A DNA stretch of 64,000 nucleotides from Protula sp. h YS-2021 (GCA_949752745.1 OX457024.1:47930490-47994489), one strand, 5' to 3'. Positions 38,561-53,990 are shown, counted from the first letter of the stretch. The notes: generated by a model from the sequence alone, not told the origin. Numbers and translations are program-made.

Positions 38561-38864
38561 GTCGAAAAAATGAAAAATGTTCAGAATCGTCTGAAACGGA
38601 TAAATATGCAAAAATCACAATTTCGAGGGGGGGGGGGTCGAAAAAATGAAAAATGTTCAGAATCGTCTGAAACGGATAAATATGCAAAAATCACAATTTC
38701 GAGGGGGGGGGTCGAAAAAATGAAAAATGTTCAGAATCGTCTGAAACGGATAAATATGCAAAAATCACAATTTCGAGGGGGGGGGGGTCGAAAAAATGAA
38801 AAATGTTCAGAATCGTCTGAAACGGATAAATATGCAAAAATCACAATTTCGAGGGGGGGGGGGG
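38561..38864. repeat. 75-bp minisatellite with G runs, four copies
   Basis: Units start GTCGAAAAAATGAAAAATG at 38561, 38637, 38711 and 38787. Each contains GTTCAGAATCGTCTGAAAC (inverted repeat) and a run of 9-13 G. The G-run/GTCG boundary is the same as that of the adjacent TIR minisatellite. Confidence 0.93.
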
Positions 38865-39249
38865 GTCGGTACATAGTATGTCCTAGGGGGGGGGGTCGTG
38901 GCTTTTTAGGGTCTGTTGCCATGGTTACACTGATTGACAGGTCGGGTTCATTGGCTTCATGTTGATTGACTCGGCCAAACCACTTTCGCTCCAGACAGCA
39001 TCATCTCAGTATGACGTCATGATGACGTCACAGATGGTCGCGCCTATCCTAACGCTTATCATAACTTCCGGTCCAGACATGATGACGTCACTTCCGGTCC
39101 AGACAACACTTCCGGTCTAGACAACACTTCCGGTCCAGACATGATGACGTCACTTCCAGACATGATGACGTCACTTCCAGACAGTATGACGTCACTTCCA
39201 GACAGTATGACGTCATCAAGTGAGCCAGAACTCTTGTTTATTACCTACT
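38862..39249. repeat. Right terminal inverted repeat
   Basis: This is the inverted counterpart of the left terminus, matching base for base over long stretches. It has seven CRE palindromes against nine on the left and one copy of the inner G-run/GTCGGTACATAGTATG unit. Confidence 0.95.
39012..39215. promoter_or_regulatory. CRE/ETS array in right TIR
   Basis: TGACGTCA occurs at 39012, 39023, 39083, 39145, 39166, 39187 and 39208, with ACTTCCGG (ETS, reverse) next to several of them. This mirrors the left TIR, so both ends could drive inward transcription. Confidence 0.75.
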
Positions 39250-39255
39250 GCTATG
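39250..39255. repeat. Target site duplication, right copy
   Basis: GCTATG immediately after the right terminus (...ATTACCTACT), identical to 21345-21350. Confidence 0.93.
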
Positions 39256-40460
39256 CTTGAAAAGTTTCACGTTCCTAATGTAACTAAGTTCGTACTGGAA
39301 TCCCCATGTTTCCATTTTTCTCCACAAAACGTTTCAGCGCAACTTGTCAAAAACGCAAATAAGTATAGTCTAAATTTGACAGGAATGTAGGGTGGTATCC
39401 ATTCTGAGGTTACGCGAAAGTTTGGCTTGAAAGATACCTTAGATGCTGTTTTTACGGATAGTACGTTTATCCCGCACATGGGCAGAACGCACTGTGATAT
39501 ACAGGTGTGCCGACAGTCTGCATAAAGTAAGCAAAATAAATGCGGGCTGTCTGCTAGCAAGGCAGGAATAGCTGAAAGGTATAGGTTCTGCAAACCGACG
39601 TTATATACTTTAATATCATTTTCAAAGGCAAAATTATTGAATACATATCTGGCTATTTAGGTTGTAAAATATTTTTAATCTTGAAATCCTGTTATATCTC
39701 TTCATGTCTGTTGTGTTACATATTTTAACCGATATTAATCAACTCAATGTTTAGCTGGATTGCGAGTGTTTGAATCTATTCCCTCACCAACAAGCGATTT
39801 TTTCTGTGGTCTTTGAGGTCTTCATTCGAACATCTCTATCACTTTAAAGAACCCCCTCGTTTTTACATTATTGCAATAAAATATCAATTGTATTAGCCTG
39901 TTGATGATTTTGTTAACAAGGTAGAGAAATTTATTAGTTTCCAAGTGTGCCACTTCGCTTAAAAAAAGCAAAGTTCAGCTCTAGTTTGCTAAAGAATCAT
40001 AAAAGTACTTGGTAATAATGCCCTCTGTGTCGTTATATAATGAAGGGCAGAAGAAAGTATACACTGAAAAGAGATGCTTGTGTGTCAGTCACTAAATTGA
40101 TAAATTCTTTTGAAATTTTCAACAGAGATACTTTAACAAAAATCTGATTCTAATAAAGCAAATTTATGACACCGTTATTTGCTCAGTTCAACAAAAAATT
40201 TTCACCGTTCACAGAATTTACATGTTAAGAAGTCTCAGTGACGTGTGCAAGTCGCTTGCTTGTTGAAAAGCACAATTTTTATGAAAAAAAGATCGGTTGT
40301 GAGTGCCACTTCAATCGTTTGGCACGCCATATCATTATGCCCGTATCAAAGCGATAGATCTGGCTGTCTTAAGTCATTCAACACCATTCCGATGTACCTT
40401 CGATGAGCCGAGATTCTGGATTCATGGAGGCGTCTAATTACCATTGTTGCACTTATCCGG
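39256..40460. other. Intergenic, nothing recognised
   Basis: Host flank to the right of the Maverick. AT-rich, no supported gene. Confidence 0.5.
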
Positions 40461-40832
40461 CTATTTGTCGTCCCCGGGTGTCTCCGCTGCGGTCACTGTC
40501 GCATTGTGAAAGCGATCAAAGAGATGCATCATCCCCAGCAATGCGAGGATGACCGTTTCGATGCCTATCCTTGTTTGGTAATGTGCCATGGTAACCCCGT
40601 CACAGCTTGTAAGCAGCAGTTTTACTTGTTTGCATTGCTGTTTCCATTTGTAGGCATTTGCGACTTTCAGCAGGAGTGCCCCTAGATTATTTAAACGGAT
40701 GACTTTGGGCTTTGGCGAATATATAAGGTTTCCACGTAAAACACAGTAAGATTTTAGTCGATTATGGAAGTCGAAATGTCTACCTGCTAAAGTTGGATAG
40801 ACGTCGACGCCTAAACCACGTTGCTTATCCAA
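40461..40832 (-). other. Unassigned open frame, possible exon or relic
   Basis: 123 open codons on the minus strand with protein-like composition (LKSYCVLRGNLIYSPKPKV, LLLKVANAYKWKQQCKQVKL), but it starts on TTG and has an internal ATG only near its end. I recognise no domain. It ends near an ACGTTG-rich repeat. It could be a host exon or a transposon relic. Confidence 0.25.
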
Positions 40833-41351
40833 CGTCTTTTCTACGTTGTGTCAAATGCGTTGATTAGAAATTAATCGATGGTTGCGACAAATCACAACCA
40901 AATTTCAACCAGATTTAATGTTGCAGTTGGGTCGGGTCGACGTCACAACTGGATTAGGATTACTGGATTACTGGATTAGGATCTTTTCAACACAAGAAAT
41001 TGTGTCGATTTGCAACACCAATAATGGATGTGTGTAATGTAAATGCGTGGTCTGTAAATACGTTTAGGCAGCATTTTATAAAAACAGTTAAATATTTTAA
41101 TTTAATGCGAAATGGACGAAAACCAATCAAGGAAAAGTAGATGCCCAAAACCAACTGTATTTTCTGTCAAATTTCATTGTTATCGAGGAAAACACCACAT
41201 CAAAAATATTGGCTGAATCCTGGTTGGAAATATCATTAATACAGGGCCGTTAAAAATTAAATTATAAAAAAATATACAAAGATTTTACAGAGTGATTAAG
41301 TGTAGAGCCTCAACCGCCGTCTATAAAATTTGATTATAAAATTTCAGACCA
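40833..41351. other. ACGTTG-rich repeat relic and AT-rich spacer
   Basis: 40833-40960 carries CAACGT/GTTGCGAC/GTTGGGTCG words. The same words recur at 44510-44600 and 46870-47060, suggesting a dispersed repeat family. The rest is AT-rich with nothing seen. Confidence 0.4.
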
Positions 41352-42394
41352 TCAGATAATCTCAGATTTTAGCGTAGCAATCGGGTTCACAGTTAGTGCC
41401 AAAGAATTCTGTTTTCTTTGATGCACAACATCCCATTGGTCTCCAGATGTGCTGCATGCCGCCTGCACTGACCCATGGAAAAAAGAAACCTGGTTTGAGG
41501 GTAACCTAGCTCGTAATGTGCAATATCTTTTGCACCCCTTGCGTCTTTTGCCACTGCTCTTTTCCTTACTGTCTGCATACAGATGTTGCTTCATAGCGGC
41601 TAAAATGCTCTTAGGCGTGTATAGATCTAAGTAAGGGTTTGATTGGTTGAAAGTTTTGTTCTGATGCAATGCTTGTTCCTCAGACTTTTTGCTTATGTTG
41701 TCGTTTCTGATTGGTGAATACGAAGGCGCAAAGCCACATACGGTGGGCGTTAAATTGATTTGGCGCACAGCAGAAGGTGACGGGCTTTGCTTCATCGCTG
41801 GACCTTCATTTTCCTTTGGTAACGAAGACCTTTTCTTTTGCTCTCCCTCCAGCTTTGCCCCACCCGAAGTTTTCGAGTTCAAGTTACGCCCAGTTCTTAA
41901 GCTGGATACCAGTAACTCATCTCCAATGCTTATTTGATTGTGGCGATTCATGGTTGGTAGGCGGAGGCAGCTCGCGCTCTGCGGGGACTGTACACCGGTA
42001 GCTGGGTGTCTTGCTGAGTGCGGGTTACTGGAAGAAGGTGACACCGTACAAGCTCTTGTTGTGGGCGATTGCGAAGCGGATGCATACGGAAGTGTTTTGT
42101 TCCTCGAGGGTTTGGCTGTGCGGGGACTGTTACATTCGCACGAACTTTCTGCCAAGAACTCCCTATAAAAGGAAAGAAACATGCGATAAGAAGATGACTT
42201 CGGTTTAAATTTTCGACACAAGCAACTGCCGAGTTGGAGGAGGTCAGTTGCTACTCCCTTTACGCGCTTATAATGATTTCAGGAGCCCTGACGCCTGTGT
42301 AATATAACTCTAAAATGGCTATTTGCAGAGTACTTTCTACTTAAAGTTGTAGGCTTCAGATAAGACAGATTAATATAATAATAAAAATAAATAA

Positions 42395-42458
<64 letters not shown>

Positions 42459-43535
42459 TGCCATGAACCGATACCAAAATTGCGAAAGACGTATTTTTTG
42501 CACAAAAGTAAAAATATTGCAGAGCTCACCCTATCAGCGCCTTAAGCCTGCTTTTATAAGGGTCAGGCAACTGTTCCTTTGCAGGAGGACTAACCGTACA
42601 AGGCTCGCTTTGTCGGGATGACGTCACGGAATAATTACGTCGATAATCCTCTATGTAGTCTCCAGGGTCCACAAAGTGTTTGAAATCGTATCGATCCTTT
42701 GCGAATACTTTTTTCGAACCATCAGTTTTCGACTCAGGTTTTTGCCGTGGCGCTTCCCTATTAGCTCTCCTCGGCTTCTTTAACTCAGTTGTAGATGAAC
42801 ATTTCATTTCGTCCTGTAAAATTGAAGATTAACACATTACTGTATAATATAGAAGTGTCACTGAGTGTTTAAAATATTGTAACCATAGTTTGTGAAAAAG
42901 ATGCCGGGTAAAAACCTTAAGACACAAATGAAATAAAGTTGGAAATAACTGCACTTCTTTCGATTTGTCAATGTGAAACGCCAGTTGAATATGAAGCTAA
43001 TTCAATGGACACGAACAAAGTGAGAGATATTTCTTTCTTTGGTTCATCCCAATAAAATCCAGGTTGGAAGACGCCCGCGTCCATGACTCGATGACAACTG
43101 TACCAAATGGACCAATTAGCGGGCTTGAACTGTCACTGCCAAGCGCTAGCTCTTTCCTCTCTGCCTTAAAGACAGAATTCAACCACCCCCCCCCCCCCCC
43201 CCCCACCAAACACACACACCCCAAACCCCTTTTTCCCTGCAGTCTGTGAAAAAATACGTGTTGCTACTTTTACCAGTTATAGATATTTCGAGGTCTTGTT
43301 TAATCTTGAATTAGTGTTTTTTTGACAAAATGTTATTTACCTGATAAGATGTTTCCCATGGTAGGATTTCACACACACGTTGATCGTGAACTGCGTCGCG
43401 AATGAGGCAACACTCGAAATAGCACTCACTGACATGGCATTGAGAACAATCCAGCAATTTATCACTGTGTGTAGTGTCAAAATCTCCACACATCTGCTGT
43501 GAAAACAGTCGCTCACTTTCAAAGCCGGACTCCAT
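41352..43535 (-). CDS. Three-exon host gene, unknown function
   Basis: Exon 1 is 43535-43341: ATG in CCATGG, 65 codons, Cys-rich (CSQCHVSECYFECCLIRD), donor CAG|GTAAAT. Exon 2 is 42813-42530: acceptor TTTTACAG, donor GG|GTGAGC, phase 2. Exon 3 is 42162-41352: acceptor CCTTTTATAG, stop at 41352. Lengths 195 + 284 + 811 add to 430 codons with frame kept at both joins, strong support for a real gene of 429 aa. Exon 2 has DRYDFKHFVDPGDYIEDYRR. Exon 3 is Ser/Pro/Lys-rich and probably disordered. A TATATAAAAAG lies 22-30 bp before the ATG. No known domain. Confidence 0.72.
42397..42455. repeat. (AAT)n microsatellite
   Basis: An uninterrupted AAT run inside the second intron of the three-exon gene. 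Confidence 0.95.
43183..43204. repeat. Poly(C) tract
   Basis: A run of about 20 C in the first intron of the three-exon gene. Confidence 0.9.
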
Positions 43536-43569
43536 GGTTTCGAGCGCGTCGAGTCCTTTTTATATAAAC

Positions 43570-44880
43570 AAATCCCTTTGTGTCTTGTTTTTAACTAAAT
43601 GGTTAAAAAATAGAGCATGTTTTTCTGCTTTGATCTAATTTAGTTCTCGTTAGTTTTTCCATCTGTTATTGAAATGTAATACACTGACGTTAGTCGGCTA
43701 GAAGGCAAAACACTTCATCCCCAAACACTCGAGCTTTGTCTCCGTGTTCGGTTAATCCAATCCACTGGAAGCTTCAATTACCTTATTTGCAAATTTCGCG
43801 CACCAAGTAAACATTTCACGAACCTTTATCAGTGCTCGTGTGCACAATCTACACATAAGGACTTTCCAGTGAAGGAAAAGCTGCAATATAATAAATACAG
43901 GAGCTTAGACAAATTTAATGAACAGTTATTATGGTTCTTTACATTAAAATGATACCTATAGAAATGCCTATTTCACAATGAATAGCGCCCCGGGCATTCC
44001 CTGGCGCCTGATGTATAGAAAATACTCCATTGATCCTGAAAAATCAACTAACAATAGAAATACCAATATCCCGAGAACAATTGAGATAATGCGCCGAGAT
44101 TTGTTTTTGCCGGTAGATTAATGCAATAATCTTTTTGTGTTTTGTGATGTTACTCTTTGGACATTCAATAACACGAAGACCATAAACTCGAGCGCCAATG
44201 TGTTATAAAAAAGCTACAGGCAATCGACTAGAAAAACTTGGTCACAACTGAACAAATTGACATTTGTCACATAATTAACCGTTGAGCCTGAAGGCGTTTT
44301 TTCAGTGCGTAAGTAGAACAAAGTTGTGAAACATCTTCTGTGAAGGAACAACCTGTGGTAGCGGAATGCATTTTCTCATTCATTTTTAATGATTTATTCT
44401 ACAATTATCTAAGTGTATTTTAGGGAACGGTTATGTACAATTACGACATATTATGGTTCTCACTCTGTAGTTGGAAATTCTAGATTAACGTTTTTTTCAT
44501 TGCCAGCAGACGCTCTCCCAACGTCTATGCAACATCGGGGATTTCCAACCTTTTCCCAACGTTGATTAGACGACAGTTAGACGACGGTATATAAACAGAA
44601 GGTTAGAAAAGCTGAAAGTCACGTTGCAGAAAAAATACCTAAATAAGGATGTAATTTGTGACATTGGCTTCGAACGTATTTTACTTCACGGTTGAAGTAT
44701 TATTATGCATAAAATTTATCCCCACCTTCATGTGATATAAACACAGACGAGAGTGGAGTAAGATCTTAAATAGTGGTAACGTTATGGCTAAATAAAAAGA
44801 AACAGGGGCGATTACTATCTAAACTGGACCTTTTTCCTACCGAATAGGGGAAATTACACTTGGGGACCACAAAAAATGCG
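43570..44880. other. Intergenic; one repeat relic
   Basis: No gene. 44510-44600 has the ACGTTG/GACGAC words of the dispersed family noted at 40.8 kb. Confidence 0.45.
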
Positions 44881-44884
44881 ATTC

Positions 44885-45540
44885 TGGACTCTTAAAGTTC
44901 AGAACTGACATGAACGAGGAGATCGAGGTCACCCATGTACTCTTACATATCGTCTTTTAGGCCCCAAGAGTCGAAAATAAGTTTTAAATATCTATATCTA
45001 TAACCGATTTCGAGATAATGGTCAGCTTCCGGTTTTTTGACAGCGATCATGACCGAAGAGGTCAAGCTCACACCGGTACCTCTTACATAGCTATTTTTAA
45101 GCCCAACGGGTCAAAAATAAGCACAAAATTGCTCTATCGCTAACCGTTTTCGAGATAATGGTCAACTTCCTGTTTTGACATTTGCCATAGTGGGTTTCAC
45201 ATCGTCTTTTATTGCCAAAAAGATCGAAAATAAGCTCAAAATAGCTATATCTTTAACCGTTTTCGAGATATTCAAATTCCAGTTTTGACTTTCACCATGA
45301 CCGAGGTGGGCATGGTCACCGAGGTACCTCTTACATAACAACTTTTAGAATCAAAGGATCGAAAAAAGCTCAAAATCGCTCTATCTGTGATCGTTTTAGA
45401 GGCAATGGTCAGCTTCCGATTTTTTACCTTGACCATGATCACCGAAGTATCTCTTCCATGTCGTCTTTTAAGCCCAAAGGGTGGGAAATAAGCCCTAACC
45501 GCTCTTGAGATAATGGTCAATCGTTCTCTTAAAAAATCGT
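44885..45540. repeat. Tandem satellite, ~125-bp unit, array 2
   Basis: About five units with TTTTAGGCCCCAAGAGTCG, CGAAAATAAG, CTATATCTATAACCG and TTTCGAGATAATGGTCA. They match array 1 at 18.2 kb in unit and orientation. Confidence 0.85.
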
Positions 45541-48935
<3,395 letters not shown>

Positions 48936-50322
48936 TATGGAATGCCGTTTTCACATTTATTAGAGAATTATTGATATCAAAAATTAATTTTTTACATCAA
49001 AAATTGATTTTTTGACATCAAGAATTAATTTTTGATTTCAAAAAATGCATATTTTGATATGTAAAATTACTTTTTGCTATCTGTAATTGTATTTTTGATA
49101 TCTATAAATGTATTCTTGATCTCAAAAAAAATTTTTTGATATCAATAAATATTTAGAGATATCAAGAAATATTTATTGATGTCAAAATGATTTAATGATA
49201 TTTAAAATTGATTTTTTGAGATCAAAAATTCCATTCTTGAGAGCAAAAATGAAATATTTGAGAGCAAAATATCAATTTTGAGCTCAATAATTCATTTTCC
49301 TTTAATTGATATCAAGAATTTATTTCAGATATCATTATTTCAGAATGGAACAATTTTAACTTTATTTTGGAATCTGCAAATGATTTTTTGATCCCAAAAA
49401 TTGATTTTTGATATTGAAATATCAATCTATTTTTTAAATAAAAAATTCAGAAGCACACATCTATGGAATGCCGTTTCCACATTTATTAGTGAATTATTGA
49501 TATCAAAAATCAATTTTTGATCTCAAAAATTGATTTTTTGATATCAAGAATTAATTTTTGATCTCAATAAATCCATATTTTGATATTAAGAATTCATTTT
49601 TGCTATCTGTAATTGTATTTTTGATATCTCTAAATGTATTCTTGATCTCAAAAAATAATTTTTGATATCAATAAATTTTTAGAGATATCAAGAAATATTT
49701 ATTGATATCAAAAATGATTTAATGACATCTAAAATTGATTTTTTGAGATTAAAAATTTTAATTATTGATAGCAAAAATGAAATATTTAAGAGCAAAATAT
49801 CAATTGTGAGCTCAATAATTGATTTTCTATATATTGATATCAAGAATTTATTTCAGATATCATTATTTCAGACTGATACTTTTTAATTCATTTTTTGATC
49901 TTAAAAACTGATTTTTGATATCAAAATATCAGTCTTTTTTAATAAAAAATTCAGAAGCACGCATCTGTAAATAATTAATGGCTGTCCTTGTATACAGAAT
50001 CTTTATTTTGAATTTTTTACTGCACAAAAGAAGCAATTCTTGAGATCAAACATTGTGTTGTTATTATTGATCTCAATAATTCAAATTTCCATCTCCAAAA
50101 TTTAATTGACGATTCGTTATATTTTATGTGAATGTGTGTCTCCCGTAAGATTTCTTAGGTTTGTAAACTTGATTTTTTGATCTCAAAAATAAATTTTTGC
50201 ATCTAAAATTCAATTATTGATAGCAAAATATAAATTAATGAGATCTACATTGATTTATTGATATTTCTAAATATATTTTGATATCAAAAAATAAACATTA
50301 AATGTTAAAACGGCATTCCATA
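48936..50322. mobile_element. GATATC-rich inverted-repeat element (MITE-like)
   Basis: The left end TATGGAATGCCGTTTTCACA is mirrored by the right end TGTTAAAACGGCATTCCATA. The interior is made of dozens of short modules of the type TTTTTGATATCAAAAATT and TTGATCTCAAAAATT, each nearly self-complementary. A second left-end copy at 49462 shows an internal duplication of about 520 bp. There is no coding capacity. Confidence 0.75.
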
Positions 50323-50640
50323 CACATCTGTAAATGAATAATGACTGGCCCTTGTATGCAGAATCTCTCTTTAAAATTTTTACTGTACATAAAGGAAGCA
50401 ATTCTTGGGATCAAAATTTGCGTTTTTATTATTGATCTCAATAATTCAAGTTTTCATTTCCAAAATTTAATTGACGATTCGTTAAATTGTATGTAAATGT
50501 GTATATCTTTTAAGATTTTTTAAGTTTGTAAAAATTTTTTTTTTTATCTCAAAAATAAATTTTTGCCATCTAAAATTCAATTTTGTTTATTTTAATTATT
50601 GAGATCTACATTGATTTCTTGATGTCTGACTGGACAGAGG
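50323..50640. repeat. Partial copy of the 49.97-50.28 kb repeat unit
   Basis: CATCTGTAAATGAATAATG...GAAGCAATTCTTGGGATCAAA repeats the segment starting near 49967 with mismatches, extending the array beyond the element's right end. Confidence 0.7.
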
Positions 50641-51070
50641 AATTATATTTCTTTATTTCAGCTCTTACGTTACTTCTAGTATTTAAACTTGGAAAGGCTT
50701 TCTAACTTTATTATTTTCCAAAATAGACCACAACCTATCTTCTTTAAAGTGTAAGGATCAAAAGTGGCTATCGGTCCCCCTCCCCCATTACGGGAAACAC
50801 AGGGTTACCCATGGCGTACGCGAAACCGACCAAAAAGTTTTGCGCTCCATTAAAATTAATTCTTATTATTAGACATTATATATTCTACCAATTTAATAAC
50901 GCAGCAAAATAAATAGAAATGCTCAGATAAACTTTAACTCAGTTAATTATACATTTTTAAAGAAAATAATGCAACATTTCATTTTTTAAATTTTTTTTTC
51001 AGCTGCAATTTGTCTCGTTACGGTTCATTGCATAAACAACATAATGCTTGAATTTATCCTGTGTCCAGTT
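50641..51070. other. Intergenic, nothing recognised
   Basis: AT-rich spacer. Confidence 0.4.
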
Positions 51071-51384
51071 TTAATATCGCATGTGCCCTCTACGTGCTTC
51101 GTGAGGTGCGGTCAATCTACGCCTAGCAGTCACAGTTGCTAGCAGAAAACGATCTCTCAGGTGTGATAGACGCATTTGTCGGTCCTGTCGTGTAGTGGTT
51201 ACTGGTGGTCTACCTGGCCTAGGGCGGTGCGCCGTCGACCCAGTATCATGCAAAACCGCAAAACTGTTGAACTATTGACACCGAATTGTCTAGCGACGTT
51301 TGACGCAGATCTTCCACTTTCTAGCATCGCGACTGAGCGCTTGCGCTCAATATTTGTCAGTCTAGTCATAAGTTCAGTGCACAC
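51071..51384 (-). pseudogene. Tc1-like transposase fragment (DNA-binding half)
   Basis: The minus-strand frame gives MTRLTNIERKRSVAMLESGR and VARQFGVNSSTVLRF, the first helix-turn-helix of Tc1-type transposases. After a frame change come TGSTAHRPRPGRPPVTT and RQDRQMRLSHLRDRF, the GRPR/AT-hook-like linker and start of the second HTH. The DDE catalytic domain is absent. It is dead: frameshifted and truncated at both ends. Confidence 0.85.
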
Positions 51385-51419
51385 TTCACAAAAGTCTAAC
51401 CAAATTGATTTTTCCTAGC

Positions 51420-52600
51420 TTTGATACGAGAATCGAATAAATTAAATGCCCATAAATTGCACAGAGAAGTCGCCGCGCCCTTGATTTATTTATTGGTGCC
51501 ATGTGGTCTTGACCTCTGTTAATAAGGAATACTGCAGCAAGTGAATCACGCAAAGTACTCATGTCCATATGGGTTAAATTTGGACGTACAGTACATTATT
51601 ACCATGCTCCTATAAGTTGCTGGACACAACAATAACCCCCATAATTTCTGTTTCGTTTTTTAATTTGTTGAGTAGAGCTATGTTAAGGGCATACATTAGA
51701 TATAACGATACTTTTGAAAGCTTCAGGTCCATAAGCTGTAAGGCATTTGTGCGATCAAAATTACTTCATATTACCTTTTAAACACTCGAATGCGTAACAT
51801 AAACAAGAAAAAATAACATTGTAAATTTTTTATTTAAACATTCGTTATTAACATGCCTATTATTTTTAAATTTAACTAACAAGACTGTGCTAACAAAAGC
51901 TCTTATAATACAGCATCAAAAGAGAAATCGGATTTATTTTTGAAATAAATAATATACTAGACATCAGAAATTCAATTTTAAGGTATTTGTAACTAAATTG
52001 TTAACATCTGAAATATCCTAGCATCTCAGTAGAACCAGACAGAGGTGGCAATAATATATAAGACTTCTTTGTGATAACGTCGGTATGTAATTAATTATAA
52101 CTAAATGTTAACTTTTTTAATGTCAGAAAATCTAGTTAATAACGCCAGGGATTGTTTTAAGGCACTTAGATCTTATCATTACCAGTACCATTAATAGAGT
52201 GACCACCCAAAGTTCGCCTGGAGTAACAATTTTGGAACTGGTATCTTGACTTACTCTTTGAAAGAGCGCACAAAAAAACGCCGATTTCATTCAGCACATG
52301 TCTTTCACAAATTATTGTGCATGCCTGAAAACTAGTCGGGAATGCTAAACGCCTATCGACAAAGCTGTTGCGGCATAACAGACAATCTAATTAAAAATAT
52401 TGCTCGTGAAAATATTTTCTTCAGAGGCAACATATTGTTTTATTTATAGTAGGAAAGGATAACAAAGTATAAAAACAACCAGGTCATCCAAAGAAACAGG
52501 TTCTGGAACGGCATTCTAGAAAATTTTCGCTGGGGAATTGGTATTGAATTCAACCGCGTGATCCCAGATATGAGAAAATTGAGTAATTTACTCGTTCGTA
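51420..52600. other. Intergenic, nothing recognised
   Basis: AT-rich spacer with no supported feature. Confidence 0.45.
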
Positions 52601-52609
52601 TTCTTGAAA

Positions 52610-53990
52610 TCGAAATTTAAGAAATTCATCTCAAGATACCTCCATGGTCAACAAAAAATATACGGAATTTAAAAGGGTGCTTAGCAGTCACCGAGATGTA
52701 AAAATTCAGAATGATTCCTTTTGCTTTCGCAATGCCCTCACCGAAAATGATAATTTGCGGAACCGTACGAAAGGAGAAAGAAATTGGTGGAAGTGGAAAG
52801 TTTTAAATTAGCTTTTGTAATATGACGTTACTTGCAAAAAACTTCTTTTGCTAAAACTTACACACGATAATTACAGACGATAAATTCTTGTGTTTTCAAT
52901 TTTTAATCTGGAATGTTCTGATTGAATAATGACTTAATAGGACAACAAAAACATTTGTAATTTAGAGGTTTGGTTAATATTACCCAGATCTATAAAATTT
53001 AGAATGGTTCCATTTTTTCTGCAAAATACAGATAGTCCTCACCGAAAACAATAATTTGTGGAACGAAGCAAAATGAGATTTTTGTAAAATGGAATGATTT
53101 AAGCTTTTTTTTGGCCATTTACTATTCCTTACATAAAGCTTTAACTTACAAACGACAAATGGTTGGGGTTTTTTATTTCAATGTCGTGACTGAATAATGA
53201 GTGTATAGGCCAACAAAAACAATTGAAATTTAACAGCTTGGTTAACAGTTACCTCGATTTGAAAATACAATAGATCCGTTTCGTTCAGCAAAATATAGAC
53301 AGCAGTCCTCGAAAATGGAAAATGGTGTTTTGCGAAACGGAACGAATTGTGAAAGAAACTGGTTGCTAGCCACTTTCTGTAAAAGATTACTTGCATCAAG
53401 CTTCTTTTCTTCCTGTTTTTCTTTCTTCTAATTTTTATTTTTCTTGTTAAAAATAAAAACAAACAACGCTGGTCTTTGTGTTTTTTTGTTTGTTTTTCTT
53501 TGGAAAGTCGAATAACGGATATCGAATCTGTGAGTCATTTTAAAATTTATATGGTACCATTTCGTTTCGAGAAAGAAATTGATAGAAGTGCAAAGTGCAA
53601 AATTTGCGTAATTTTTTTTTTAGCTTTTATTTTTTTTTTGTTTTTAATGTTATGATTGAATAATGAGTGCCCAGGACAACCACAACTTTAAATTTCAAAT
53701 TTGTTTGTCCTGTTTTAAAGTTTAAATTTAAAGGTGTGCTTAACAGTTACCCAGATCTAAAACATAAAGAATCGTTCCGTTTCGTTCCGAAAAATCGGGA
53801 TTGCCCTCCCCGAAAATTATAATCTTTGGAACAGGAACGGAATGAAAAATACGGTAATATGTAATGAATTTGTTATTTTCATATTGTTTTAAGCTGAACT
53901 TTTACATCCTGCAAAAATATTTAAGGATTTAATTGTGTTGAGTTTGTGACAGATTTTTAACATTTCATATGTTAATTTTAATATGAGAGT
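52610..53990. repeat. Divergent tandem repeat, ~280-bp period
   Basis: Words such as CAGAATGATTCC, CCTCACCGAAAATGATAATTTG, GGAACCG and TTGAATAATGA recur near 52700, 52990, 53250, 53550 and 53760 with heavy divergence. These are about five copies of an old tandem duplication. Confidence 0.65.

Larger units (their letters stand above)
21351..39249. mobile_element. Complete Maverick/Polinton DNA transposon
   Basis: The element runs between termini AGTAGGTAATAAACAAGAG and its exact inverse, with a perfect 6-bp target duplication outside. It contains the Polinton gene set: protein-primed-type family B polymerase, retroviral-like integrase with chromodomain, A32-like packaging ATPase, adenain-type protease, and major and minor capsid candidates, plus accessory genes. 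Its length (17,899 bp) is within the usual 15-20 kb range. All these frames are open and the TIRs are nearly identical, so insertion looks recent and the copy may be competent. Rightward genes occupy 22.7-27.9 kb and leftward genes 37.6-28.4 kb. Because this lineage encodes virion proteins, it can equally be read as an integrated virus (polintovirus/adintovirus-like). Confidence 0.97.

Noticed and set aside
38570..38965. 131-aa repetitive ORF on the plus strand
   Set aside because: Translation of the 75-bp minisatellite and TIR; no independent coding signal.
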